From Erpobdella octoculata (taxonomy: Eukaryota > Annelida > Clitellata > Hirudinida > Erpobdellidae), in the NCBI GenBank assembly GCA_963978895.1, contig CAXBUH010000059.1, positions 89,107 to 153,106 on the forward strand: a stretch of 64,000 nucleotides of DNA, read 5' to 3'. The notes under the pieces were generated by a model. That model searched no databases. It was not told the DNA's origin and saw only the letters and a list, made by a program, of their open reading frames with translations. The position numbers and the translations under genes were made by a program. The first letter of the stretch is position 1; every line of letters begins with the position of its first letter. Of this stretch, positions 52,680-64,000 are shown piece after piece.

Positions 52680-55600
52680 ATGTCCCTTACGGCGATTACG
52701 GATGAGGACCTGGATCAGGATACTCTGAATGACCTACTCAATTGTATTCGTCTACATCTTCCACAGAAGTTTCGTGTTTTGGTAATAATTTATTATATTT
52801 TTTAATTATTTATCCTAGGCAATCCCGAAGATCCTGCCGTTGTTGAATATTCAGCTCCGCCCCGAGGAAGAGATTATTTTATTATTAATATTTAGCTCCG
52901 CCTAGTTTATTAATAATATTTAGCTCCGCCTAAAAGTTTAGGTAATCCTGCAGTATAGCGTCCTGAACCAATTTCGATGAAAAAACGGTTTAAAAAACTG
53001 TTTAATAGAATAAACCATAGAACATTATCAAAAGGTAAAGTTTCCCACGGACGTGGCGGATTAATACATAATTCTCGGCTATAATTAACTATAAACACGA
53101 TTAAAAGTAAACACTAGTTTAAAAATTATGATAATTAGTATAAGTAATTTATTTAAAATGGGAAAATGTCATATAAAAAAATAAATAATGTAATTATAAT
53201 TTATGTACGTTTGAGTTTTAAGGAAAAGTTTAAACGAAGGATTTGAAGCAAAAGTTTAAACGACGCAAATACACAATGTTCGCTTACAAATATTCAAATT
53301 TCGACGTTGCTTCGAATAAACTACTTTTTGTAACATTTATTTTTTAGTTTTTCTTCATTTAAAATTTGAAATTTTGTTTATTTAAAGAAGTTAACTTAGT
53401 TTAATAATTTCCAATTTTCTTACTTCTTGCAAACCGTCCCGAGTTACCGGGCGGTGAGTTTTAAAATTTTAGTGGAATTTTTATTTACAACTGATAGTTT
53501 GTTTTTTAAATAAAATTTTATTATAAACTAATTTTATTTATTTTTTATTCATTTCATTCATATGATCATCGTACCTCACCACTCACAACTACGATGTAAA
53601 TAGGGCTTGGAAGGGTACTACTTACGTTTTCAAAGTCTCTCAAATTACGATAAATGTTTTTTTTTTAAATTAAAATTGGTATTAAATTTGTTTTTTTATG
53701 TTATTGTGACAAAATAAAAATAATACGATTATTTTTCGGCACGGGCCGTCCGTGGGAAACCTTACCATCAAAACATATTACGAACAAGTATTTTATAGAA
53801 AAACTTACTAAAAACCGACTTTAAGCAAAAATATCCAAAGGCAATGTTGACACGCGGAATAATACAATTCAAGGAATGAAAAGCAAGGAAGAGTTAATAT
53901 TCAAATAAAATAACATAATAAATACATTTTAAAAAGTTACAAATAAATTTTTAATTATTTAAATTTTAAAAAATCAGAGCGCTGAGTGGAAATTTATCTA
54001 TGACTAGCTAGTTTTCTCGCTCCCGATCGTTTTCCCGCTCCCGATCGTTTTCCCGCTCCCGATCGTTTTCCCGCTCCCGATCGTTTTCCCGCTCCCGATC
54101 GCCTTCCCGTTCCCGGCCGCATTCCCGCTCCCGATTGATCTTCTCTTCCTGGTCGCTTTTTCGCTCGCTCTTTCGCTCTCCAAACGATTCTGCTAGCCAC
54201 ATGACCTCTAAAACGCAAAATTTCTGCTACAAGAAATATGATAGAAACCGTACCAAAGACGTAAAGACAGCCAAGTCGCCAAGTACTTTTACTTTGATAT
54301 TATTTTAATTTTTTGTGGTGTTCTGGTGCTAATTTATTATTTTCAATGTTTTTTTTATTTTTCTTAAGTCAATTTGACATAAAGCGCCGCATTTAAAGAA
54401 ACGGTTTTAGACATGGAGCGGGTTACGCAACTCTTACTTCTAATTTCCAGCCATTATAAAACAATGTGTGAAAATAAAAACCATAGAATAACATTATTCG
54501 TGTTCACTTTTAAATTTATAGCCAAGGTTTGTGGGTGGAGCTGAATATTATTAGTAGCTGGCGGCCTGTCAATCATGGACATCACGTGCCTGCCAATCAT
54601 TGCTTGTTTATCTCATTAACTCCGGTAACGGCAGGATCTTCGGTATTGCCTTTATCCTATATAGAGCATGTCATGCAAAATATATATAGGAATTGGTCTT
54701 GTAGTGAGTCTTGTTCAACAGCACCGAATTGACTTGGACGTCATGGTTTTCTTGTCATGTCGGTGCTGTTGAAAGTGAGTCTAAAGTCTAAAACGTTGAA
54801 AACTTCAGCTATGACTTCAGCTGAGCTAGTAAACGTTTGAATTAATTATAAAAATGATTTATCTTTAATAAATTTAATCTTTAATAAATTTAATAAATCT
54901 TTATTCTATTAACAATGTGCACATTCACCAGCTATTTAGAAATTTAGTGATGCTATACCTTTGTAAAAACAACAGAAGTTAAAAATATTTTTTTTGCAGA
55001 ACTTCCAAGAAGAAAACACCTTACAAATATTAAGAGCCGTTGAGGTGGCACTATTGATCACAAGTGTCACAAGTGATCAGTTCATTAGTATAGGAGAAGA
55101 AGAAGAGAAAGCTTTAATTGAAAGTGAAACCCAGGAGTTGGACACTCCAGTTGCAACGTCACCAGAAGAGTATTTAGAACAACTAGTTGATACTTGCGGG
55201 GACATCATTTGGCTTGAATCAGAAACATCAACACATAATTGGACCATCGAAGAAGTGGTGAGAAGGGGTATATACGCAGCCTGTCTGTGGTGTCTCAGGA
55301 AGTACTCTTATACTTCTTGGTAAGAAGTTATTTTTTTATTGTGTCAGAAAGGCCATTTCTCAAAGGGCTTTTTCAGGTTTCAAGTAATTATCAGTTTTTA
55401 ATGAGGTAGCGACGTTTCATACTTATTATTACTGTATTCATATTCCTGCATTATATTACTGCATTAATATTATTGCATTAATGTTACTGCATTCACACTA
55501 CTGCGGTCACGTTACTGCATTCACATTACTGCATTCACATTACTGCATTCACATCACTGCATTCACATAACTGCATTCACATTACTGCATTCACATCACT

Positions 55601-58108
55601 GCATTCACATTACTGCATTCATATTACTTCATTCATCTATGTTGTTGCCTTCTTAAGTATCTTTTTGTCTTATTTCATCCATCTTGTTGATACTTTGTAA
55701 TTTTGTTTTTTTTTCAGAAGGAAACGACCCGAGAAGTTCTCATTACTCCTTCACAACGAGGATTTGGGGCAATGTACACTCTGACCCATCCTCGCATGCT
55801 ATCTAATTACAATGTTTTCCCCACTTTCATGCCCCAGTTAGCTCCACAAATGTCTTCTCAATTCATTCCGCGGCACGCCATGATGAACCATCCATTGGCT
55901 GCCCGCTTTTCTTATCCGCCTAATCTGTTGACCCAACACAACGCATCCCAGCCGATTTCCTATCAAATTCAGTCACCGGCTCCGTCCCTGACGTCATCGT
56001 CATCGGATTATTCCGTCCAATCGGGACAAACTTCGACTCCTCAAAGATCATCGTCATCAACTTTCTCCCCGATGACTACGCCCCCATCAACAGCTTATCA
56101 TTCAATGATTCCAGGCATTCTCGACGCTTCTTCCACTTTTCCAAACCATCAACAGCACCATCAGTTCAACGTCGTTAAAATTCTTCCGCAATCCAACTAC
56201 TCGAATGATAAATTTTTCAACCTGCCCAAAATAGACACCAATTCGTACGCCAACGAAATGCCTGCAAATATCGTTAGTTTTATTTAGATGATTTAATTTT
56301 AATTCTCGTACTTTAATCGATCTTACTTTATTCCAAAACATAGTAAAAAAAGGTCAACTCAGGTCAGTACAAAGAGATATTGATTTAAGCTGGGGAAGGC
56401 GGTACGCGACAACTAGGTCCAGCCGATTAGGTTCTGTAACGTTTAGGCTCTGGATGTTTAGGTAAGTACCGTACTAAGGGAGGTGCTAGAGGTACTGCGG
56501 CACAGGGCGAAAATTTAGACGGAGTGCCAAATTTAGGATGAATGAACAGAGACGTAGCTAGGGAATAGGGAACAGGGGGAGTTAGCTGCCCCGGGCACCG
56601 TCATGGGGGGCGCCAGAAAGAAACGACTAGGTATAGCTTTCTTCCTTCATTAGAAGTGGCTCTGATTACCCCCCCCCCCCCCCCCGCGGTCAGCAGCTTT
56701 TTCGGAGAAAAGTGTGGAAAATTTCGGAAGTGCTTCTCTCCCACCAACCGACAACTTTATTTAATAAAAAAAACACATATTTAAGCAAGATAGCACACGT
56801 TCTTATAAAGAGACGCTCACGTCAGCTATTGGCCTAACCAGATGCGATATGTATTCCCAGGCATAGTTTAACCTCTGCAGGACCTAATCGTCGGGACCAA
56901 GTTGTCCAGCTTTGGAGGAAGTTCAGTTTAGTTGCAGATTGACCACAGAGGAAATGTCTTTTGACTTGGTGGAAAAGACATGCTATCTCTGTCATGACAT
57001 TGCCTTCAAAAATGTTTTTAAGTGTTTAAAAGTTAATTTGCTTTTGAGTTCAAATAAATAAACTTGCTTGCAACACTAAGAAATTGCCACGTTGATATCA
57101 TTTTATTTAATTGTATTAGAATTACTTGATTTTCAATTAATTTATGAACATTGAGATATTTTTATTTGTTCAATTGAATAACTAATTATCATAATTATCT
57201 GACTTTACTACAAGCTGATCGAAGAAATCCCGGTCGATCCGAGATATCATCCTAAGCTGTTCGGCAGGAACGGATTTGGCCTGCAGAGATTGTCAAAGTT
57301 GTTTGCTGTATCGGTGACCTTCAGGATGCCCAACATATTCATAGTAGCCGGAAGGTCAGACAGGGCTGCCAGCGCCAAGAAAGAAATTGAGAGACTCGTT
57401 GCTGAAGCTGTAAGTTGTTATCAGATAAGAGTTACTTACGGGTCGGCGGGTCGGGTAAAATCCGCGGGTTAGGTAGGGCAGGTCGGGTCGGGTCGTGAAA
57501 TTTTGACTAGTGGGTGGTTCGGGTCGAGCGAGGTTGGATCAGGCCGCTACTCTCTCTTAGTTTTTTATTAATATTTTTTTATCACAACTTTTGAGGATGA
57601 TCAGTCGGTAGCTAATGAATTTATCTGGAAATAAAATTGATATTTTGCAAACGTGAAATTTGGAATGTAAAACATTTGGTGATGATGATGATGATCCTCA
57701 GGATGATGACAAAGATGGTGACAGGAACGATAACTAAACTCATGAGAAATTAATTTTTAAACCTTTTGTGGTCTAGCTCTGTTGCTCGGATATTTAGATT
57801 GTTTATATTTTGTTGCTTGGTCGTGTAAGCGATTAAAAGTCCTTTGACCTCGTGTGAATAACAACAACAATAGTGATCGTGATGATGATGATGATGATGA
57901 CGACGACGACGATGATGATGATGATGATGGTAGTTGTCGTAGCAATGAGTATGTTTTGCGCTACGTCCAGAGGATGATGACCGACTTCGGCGTGGACATC
58001 AAGTTTGCCGATCGACATTCGGTCAACCCCGACCAGGTTGTACTGACAGGTCCGCTGCAGAAGGTCGCCGAGTGCAAGCATTTTATACAGGCGACCATTC
58101 AACAGATC
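52680..58108 (+). CDS. Probable host gene: KH-domain RNA-binding protein, partial exon model
   Basis: Candidate exons: 52680-52781 (MSLTAITDEDLDQDTLNDLL..., donor GTAATA), 55000-55319 (NFQEENTLQILRAVEVALLI..., helical, acidic), 55718-56272 (Ser/Pro/Gln-rich low-complexity, YSVQSGQTSTPQRSSSSTFS), 57215-57409 (PVDPRYHPKLFGRNGFGLQR, a KH domain with GRNG in the GXXG loop) and about 57934-58108 (MMTDFGVDIKFADR...NPDQVVLTGPLQKV, end of a second KH). KH domains bind single-stranded RNA. The KH sequences recall vigilin and Bicaudal-C, but the helical N-terminus plus disordered linker fits neither well; a Mextli-like protein is one possibility. The frame joins at 52781/55000 and 56272/57215 are in phase. 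The join 55319/55718 is not, so an exon is missing or misplaced. The gene continues past 58108. Confidence 0.6.
52790..54000. other. AT-rich intron-like DNA
   Basis: This is presumed intron of the KH-domain gene. TTTAGCTCCGCC repeats three times at about 52848-52930. 53040-53055 (TTTCCCACGGACG) and 53750-53765 (CGTCCGTGGGAAACCTTACC) form a distant inverted pair, possibly the ends of a roughly 725-bp AT-rich element. No ORF of interest is seen. Confidence 0.4.
54008..54125. repeat. 18-bp minisatellite (GATCGTTTTCCCGCTCCC)
   Basis: About six copies of an 18-bp unit occur, the last diverged. Read on the minus strand it gives repeating charged ORFs (RERENDRERE and KRSGAG types), which are artefacts of the 18-bp period. 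It lies in the presumed intron before the 55000 exon. Confidence 0.92.
55448..55632. repeat. 12-14-bp tandem repeat (ATTACTGCATTCAC)
   Basis: Roughly a dozen degenerate copies of ATTACTGCATTCAC/T lie in the intron between the 55000-55319 and 55718-56272 exons. Confidence 0.9.
56273..57214. other. KH-gene intron with a hAT-like terminus and a C-homopolymer
   Basis: At about 56549 CAGAGACGTAGCTAGGG resembles the CAGAGGCGTAGCCAGGG hAT end at 49858. A C-run of about 17 bases lies near 56670. The rest is AT-rich intron without coding signal. Confidence 0.55.
57430..57550. repeat. GGGTC-rich degenerate repeat
   Basis: Repeats of CGGGTCGGGT and related words lie in the intron between the two KH exons, followed by GAT microsatellites at about 57680-57715 and 57885-57930. 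Confidence 0.7.
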
Positions 58109-58459
58109 GTAAGTTTCCTTGTTTAAAGTTTGAGCGTTTTCTATTCTTTAGTCTAGAGTGGAGCTGATATTAAACTTGGATTTAGATTGAGCTCCAAGCT
58201 GTAATTGATTGAAAGCGTGCATAATTATCCGTCGTAGCAAGTTAGCCAAACCGTTTAACGATCCAAGGTTCAGAGCTTCACTTCAAAACACTAAAAATGG
58301 CTAAAATTCAGCTTTAAATATAATAAATTGAAAAAAAATAACTCGTTTTATTATGTATGAGCGAACAAATTAATTTGGCAATTTGGTACGATATTATGTA
58401 CGATGCCGGTCCTAAAGTTGTGACTTCCCCCATCATTTTTTTACCCCCCGTGCCATAAC

Positions 58460-58940
58460 AATCAGCATCTCAGATTCTGGTATCCTGTCATATAGACCAT
58501 ATTTTAAGCCCACAAACTACTTCCTTTACCTCCACCCCTCCTCTCACCACCCCAGCCACACCTACAAAGGTATCATCAAATCGCAGTTCATAAGGTTTCT
58601 GAGACTGTCGTCATCAATGAATGACTTCATCTTTTCCTCAGACATCCTAATCTACCATCTCTTAAACAGAGGCTACACTTATTCCCAACTTAAAAGACAG
58701 TATAATCTCGTCAAAAGAAACTTCCCTAACCACACCAAAAAACCCCCCGTCTCAAGAGACAACACAATCTTCGTGACCAGTAGTCTCAATAAGGTTTCCT
58801 CATTGATTTTCGCATTTGCGAAAGAAATCATTCCCCAAAATTACTTCTTCTCCGAGCATAAAATTATCCGCTCTAATACCTGCGACAAGAATCTTAAAAG
58901 ATTACTTTTTAAGACACCTTCACTTCCACCTTCCTAATCA
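58460..58940 (+). pseudogene. Penelope-like reverse transcriptase C-terminal fragment
   Basis: Open frames read YKGIIKSQFIRFLRLSSSMN, then DFIFSSDILIYHLLNRGYTY and SQLKRQYNLVKR (58617 onward), ending CDKNLKRLLFKT. The pattern ...KGIIKSQFIRxxRxCS...DF......L..RGY is that of the RT thumb/end region of Penelope-like elements. The GIY-YIG endonuclease that often follows is not visible, and sequence soon turns into C-runs and TA repeats. It is a truncated remnant. Confidence 0.6.
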
Positions 58941-59570
<630 letters not shown>

Positions 59571-60940
59571 CCTTTTCCATTTTTTTACCTTCATTAACCT
59601 TTTTGTTCAAATTAATAAATCGCTTCTGAAGAAGGTCCTTGTAAGACCGAAAGCTCAAGCACTCATAAAATCACACTCAGTGTAATTTCTATATCTCATC
59701 ACTCGTATTTCAGTATCACTCTTACTATTAGCGCCTAATCATTTATTTGATTCTCACCCTTGACACATCAGGGTCAGGTTTTCTCATGGGGTAGTAATGA
59801 AAACAAGCAGCTGGGAAGTGTCACTTCTGCTCTTACATCGTCACCGAAGTTTGATACGCTTTATTTTATATTTCACTGATACTGTATTTAATTGATTTTT
59901 AGTTATTTTTCAATTGATTTTATGCAACATTTCAGTAATATTTCACTTCAGGGTGATGAATTGTTCTTGCTATGAAAAAAAAACCATGGAAATGATAAGA
60001 TTTTTAAAAAACCATTAGGACAATCCATTAAAAGTTTTTTAAAGCTGTTTTTCAAAATGTAAGGCCGCCAAGAGTTAAATGCCTTAACGAAATAGTTTTC
60101 TTTATGAAAATCTATTCTTGTTTGCACAAGGAGTAAAGCTGTAAAATTAAAAGTTAGAAAATAATTTCCAAACATTTTTTTAAACTAATTGAGTTTAAAA
60201 CGTAAAAAGATTTTTTTTGTTTTATTTAGAAATGTTTTTAACATTTGACTGCTCATCACTCAAGAATGATTAATCTTGGAAATATTTGAAAATAGTTGAT
60301 AATATAAATTATTAACTCAAGAAGCTAATATAAATATATATAATGAAAGTTTGAATTTTAAACATTTACAAATCATTATTTAATTTTTATTTAGTTACAA
60401 ACCTTAATTTAAAATATGTTAATTTACAAATTAATTAGTAATAATTCATTGACTCCTTCTCTGTTGGAAAATCTTTGTAATATTTTTTCTTGTTTAGAAG
60501 AAGCATTGATTTTTGTCTTTGAAAATATCTTCTCACAGTACAAATTTATAGCATTTCTCTGATACAAAATTTCATCAAAAGGTTATATATTGGTACTTTA
60601 ATACTGCATATGTTTTGCATGAGTTTGATAAAAAAAATAGTGAAAATAATTTATTATCCTAAAGTGAAAGACTACATACACACTATTTGAATTTTATTGA
60701 TTTTTATTTGTCATTTTATAATAAAATATTTGGCTAAATAACAAAGCAAACTTTTTATATGTTTCAGGTTAATTCGATTGCCAAACACCGGAATAGCAAT
60801 AGTACAAATATGCTGCGGGTATAATCACTCCCTTGCTCTCGCCGACAGTTAGAATTAAAATTTTTGTATTTGTTTGATTAAGGTTTAATTTGTAACCTGC
60901 TTTTGCATTTATTGGAACGAAAGTAGTGGTGACGCGATAT
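59571..60940. other. Unassigned AT-rich DNA
   Basis: No gene is recognised. TTTGAAAATATCTTCTCACA near 60519 matches the hAT-associated sequence at 12594, so part may be a decayed hAT element. ACTCATAAAATCACACTCAGTG and GGAAGTGTCACTTCTGCTCT near 59660-59840 are not recognised. Confidence 0.4.
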
Positions 60941-60944
60941 GTTC

Positions 60945-62257
60945 CGTGTTAATTACTGTGTATTCACGTCTTTACGTATTTTGTTTATTACTGTGTATTC
61001 ACGTCTTCATGTATTTTGTTTATTACTGTGTATTCACGTCTTCATATATTTTGTTTATTACTGTGTATTCACGTCTTCATATATTTTGTTTATTACTGTG
61101 TATTCACGTCTTCACGTATTTTGTTTATTATTGTGTATTCACATTCACGTCTTCATGTATTTTGTTTATTACTGTGTATTCACGTCTTCAGGTATTTTGT
61201 TTATTACTGTGTATTCACGTCTTCACGTATTTTGTTTATTATTGTGTATTCACGTCTTCATGTATTTTGTTTATTACTGAGTATTCACGTATTTTGTTTA
61301 TTACTGTGTATTCACGTCTTCATGTATTTTGTTTATTACTGTGTATTCACGTCTTCATGTATTTTGTTTATTACTGTGTATTCACGTCTTCATGTATTTT
61401 GTTTATTATTGTGTATTCACGTCTTCATGTATTTTGTTAATTACTGTGTATTCACGTCTTCATGTATTTTGTTAATTACTGTGTATTTACGTATTTTGTT
61501 TATTACTGTGTATTCACGTATTTTGTTTATTACTGTGTATTTACGTATTTTGTTTATTACTGTGTATTTACGTATTTTGTTTATTACTGTGTATTCACGT
61601 CTTCATGTATTTTGTTTATTACTGTGTATTCACGTATTTTGTTTATTACTGTGTATTCACGTCTTCACGTATTTTGTTTATTACTGTGTATTCACGTCTT
61701 CATGTATTTTGTTAATTACTGTGTATTCACGTCTTCATGTATTTTGTTAATTACTGTGTATTTACGTATTTTGTTTATTACTGTGTATTTACGTATTTTG
61801 TTTATTACTGTGTATTTACGTATTTTGTTTATTACTGTGTATTCACGTCTTCATGTATTTTGTTTATTACTGTGTATTCACGTATTTTGTTTATTACTGT
61901 GTATTCACGTCTTCACGTATTTTGTTTATTACTGTGTATTCACGTCTTCATGTATTTTGTTTATTACTGTGTATTCACGTCTTCATGTATTTTGTTAATT
62001 ACTGTGTATTCACGTCTTCATGTATTTTGTTAATTACTGTGTATTTACGTATTTTGTTTATTACTGTGTATTCACGTATTTTGTTTATTACTGTGTATTT
62101 ACGTATTTTGTTTATTACTGTGTATTTACGTATTTTGTTTATTACTGTGTATTCACGTATTTTGTTTATTACTGTGTATTCACGTATTTTGCTTATTACT
62201 GTGTATTTACGTATTTTGTTTATTACTGTGTATTCATGTATTTTGTTTATTACTGTT
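60945..62257. repeat. Minisatellite of mixed 35-bp and 27-bp units (about 1.3 kb)
   Basis: The core is ATTTTGTTTATTACTGTGTA + TTCACGT. The long unit adds CTTCATGT (35 bp). The short unit (27 bp) lacks it and often has TTTACGT. About 40 units alternate in blocks that are themselves repeated (higher-order structure around 61440-61760 and 61700-62040). Because 35 is not a multiple of 3, all three forward frames stay open and give repeated ILFITVYSRLHVFCLL-type ORFs. These are unlikely to be translated. Confidence 0.96.
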
Positions 62258-62533
62258 ATTTTCATATGGAGTTTATCTATATATATAAAAACTGACTGTT
62301 TGTTTGTTTGTCCTTTATGAAAATCCAAACTGCTTGACCAATTGAACGAAAATTGGCATTATTAGTTTTTGTTTTTTTTGTGTGGTTAAAACTTGACTTT
62401 TTAAAACACATGAAGTAAGCAGTTAATTTACTTTTTTAATTGGCAATAGCATACAATAATATGTCATTATTCATTATTTCACACATAGTCCATATTCTTG
62501 TTCACATACAGCCATACAGTGAAATAAATGTTA
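62258..62533. repeat. Transposon-like boundary sequence (TATATATAAAAACTGACTG, GTTTGTTTG)
   Basis: CTATATATATAAAAACTGAC followed by TGTTTGTTTGTTTGTCC and a stretch about GACCAATTGAACGAAAATTG resembles a dispersed invertebrate repeat that I have seen near transposon ends. It is not further classified. Confidence 0.4.
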
Positions 62534-64000
62534 AACAAACAATCAAAATATCACTGTCGTACGGCATACAGCATATGGTATAGTGTGGATGACTGAAGTG
62601 TGTAATGCAGTAGTGAAGGATGGTAAAACCCCTGTAGACTGGAATAAGAGCTGGATGGTGAATGTCTACAAGGGAAAAGGCGATGCATTAGCATGTGGAT
62701 CATACAGGGGAATTAAACTATTAGAACATGCAATGAAAGTTTTAGAGAGGGTGATTGAAAAAAGAGTAAGAAAGATTGTGAAAATTGATGGTATGCAGTT
62801 TGGTTTCATGATGGGGAAAGGTACTACCGATGCTATTTTCATAGTTCGTCAGCTGCAGGAAAAGTATCTTGCCAAGAACAAAGATCTGTGGATGGCCTTT
62901 GTTGATCTTGAAAAGGCATTTGATAGAGTACCTCGTGAGATAGTGTGGTGGGCTCTGAGATGTCTAGGTGTGGATGAATGGTTAGTTTCCGTGATAAGAA
63001 CTATGTATGATGATGCAGCGACAGTGGTGAGAGTGAATGGGAAGGAGAGTGATACTTTCAGCGTTAAGGTTGGAGTGCATCAGGGTTCAGTTCTCAGCCC
63101 ATTGTTGTTTATCATTGTTTTAGAGGCCTTATCACGGGAGCTCAGGGTAGGCTTGCCAATGGAACTGCTCTATGCTGATGATCTTGTTTTATTAGCTGAG
63201 ACAGAAGATTCTCTCCTGGAAAAGTTAAGGATCTGGAAAATTGGCATGGAAGCGAAAGGCCTTAGAGTGAATGCGAGTAAGACAAAAATCATGAAGTGTC
63301 GGGCCGGAATGGGACAGGTGGAGAAGTCGGGTAAATGGCCATGCAGTGTATGCAGAAAAGGTGTTGGCTCCAATTCTATTTGTTGTGTGGATTGTAAGAG
63401 TTGGGTCCATAAAAGGTGCAGTGGCATTTTGGGTAGTTTGAAAGATCTTGTTGGCTTCCGTTGTAAGAGTTGTGTGGCTGGTGGTTCTGTTCAGGAAGAG
63501 TTGTTGGGTGAGGTTGAGGTTGAGCCAGGCGTAAAGGTGGAGTGTGTGACCAAGTTCTGTTACCTAGGTGACACGTTAGGTGCAGGAGGAGGTGTAGAAG
63601 AGGCGGTGAGAGCTAGAGTGCGTTCTGCCTGGGCTAAATTCAAAGAGTTATCTCCTATCTTGACCACCCGTGGTGCATCCTTTCATGTGAAAGGAAAGGT
63701 GTATAGGGCATGTGTTCAAAGTATCCTTGTTTATGGCACTGAAACATGGTCTATGAAGGTGGAGAATCTAAGAAGTTTAGAAAGGGCAGAGCGTATGATG
63801 GTTAGATGGATGTGTGGTGTTTCGTTGAATGATCGTGCACGTAGTGTGGATTTGTATAGCCTTCTGAATGTTCCTTGTGTGGCTGATGTGGTGAGACGTG
63901 GAAGACTAAGGTGGTTTGGACATTTGGAGCGTAAAAGTGCAGATGATTGGGTTTCGGCAATTAGAGATGTGGATGTTGTAGGAGTGAAAAGTAAAGGTAG
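62534..64000 (+). CDS. LINE reverse transcriptase with embedded PHD-like zinc finger, open to right edge
   Basis: The frame is open from about 62534 (first ATG 62589) to the window end, over 470 codons without a stop. RT motifs are in order: GSYRGIKLLEHAMKVLERVI, FVDLEKAFDRVPRE (first Asp), GVHQGSVLSPLLFIIVLEAL and LLYADDLVLLAE (catalytic YADD, about 63170). After NASKTKIMKC a cysteine-rich insert CSVC...CCVDC-WVHKRC...CKSC (about 63342-63470) resembles a PHD/treble-clef finger. The thumb follows: KFCYLGDTLG, YRACVQSILVYGTETWSM, RMMVRWMCGVSL and RLRWFGHLER. It is 5' truncated, with no endonuclease visible. Intact over this length, it is probably a young copy. Confidence 0.88.

Noticed and set aside
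53994..54218. Arg/Glu-rich and Lys/Ser/Gly-rich minus-strand ORFs
   Set aside because: They come from an 18-bp minisatellite whose period keeps frames open. There is no start context or splice evidence.
60945..62257. A CRISPR-like array or a repeat-rich membrane protein
   Set aside because: There are no unique spacers between repeats, the genome is animal, and all three frames are open because of the unit length, so neither reading is supported.

Overview
The window is AT-rich nuclear DNA from an animal, most likely an invertebrate. Support comes from GT-AG introns, an animal-type calpain-7 gene, dense microsatellites and minisatellites, and a wide mix of decayed transposons: hAT, MULE-like, Crypton-like, Copia, Penelope-like, CR1/L2-like and R2/NeSL-like. 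I cannot name the species. Only two loci look like resident protein-coding genes. The rest is transposon graveyard and retrocopies, usually broken by frameshifts and stops.

Layout. From 1 to 8.4 kb, on the minus strand, lies a multi-exon calpain-7 gene with MIT domains, a Cys/His/Asn protease core and C-terminal beta-sandwich domains, running off the left edge. A coiled-coil ORF of unknown function follows at 8.7-9.1 kb. From 9.6 to 15 kb there is a CR1-like LINE 3' end split by a hAT MITE, then hAT and R2-like fragments. From 15.8 to 21.1 kb lies a cluster of intronless, damaged copies of cellular genes: poly(A)-binding protein (three copies, one split by a tRNA-derived SINE) and mRNA-capping enzyme, which has lost its phosphatase loop. 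From 22.8 to 30.4 kb come LINE and hAT pieces and a MULE-like element that carries a Ulp1-type protease and a PHD finger; degraded Ulp1-PHD copies recur at 28.3, 30.2 and 48.3 kb. At 31.0-32.1 kb sits an intact, GC-richer ORF that may be an endogenized negative-strand RNA virus nucleoprotein. From 32.1 to 37 kb follow a hAT zinc-finger fragment, a CR1/L2-like LINE and a Crypton-like tyrosine recombinase.

From 38 to 52.5 kb there are MITEs, a DUF4371-type hAT transposase, a Copia element that has lost its reverse transcriptase and is split inside RNase H by a hAT element, long inverted repeats around a Ulp1-PHD fragment, and a 343-bp palindrome. From 52.7 to 58.1 kb there is a second probable host gene on the plus strand, a KH-domain RNA-binding protein. 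From 58.5 to 64 kb come a Penelope-like RT tail, microsatellites, a 1.3-kb array of 35/27-bp repeats and an intact LINE reverse transcriptase with an embedded PHD-like zinc finger, open to the right edge.

Four hAT-type insertions (9843, 43307, 45516, 49858) have terminal inverted repeats and 8-bp target duplications that I could read directly, so the nesting order is well supported. Splice sites were chosen by reading frame and by remembered similarity to human calpain-7. No alignment or database search was run.
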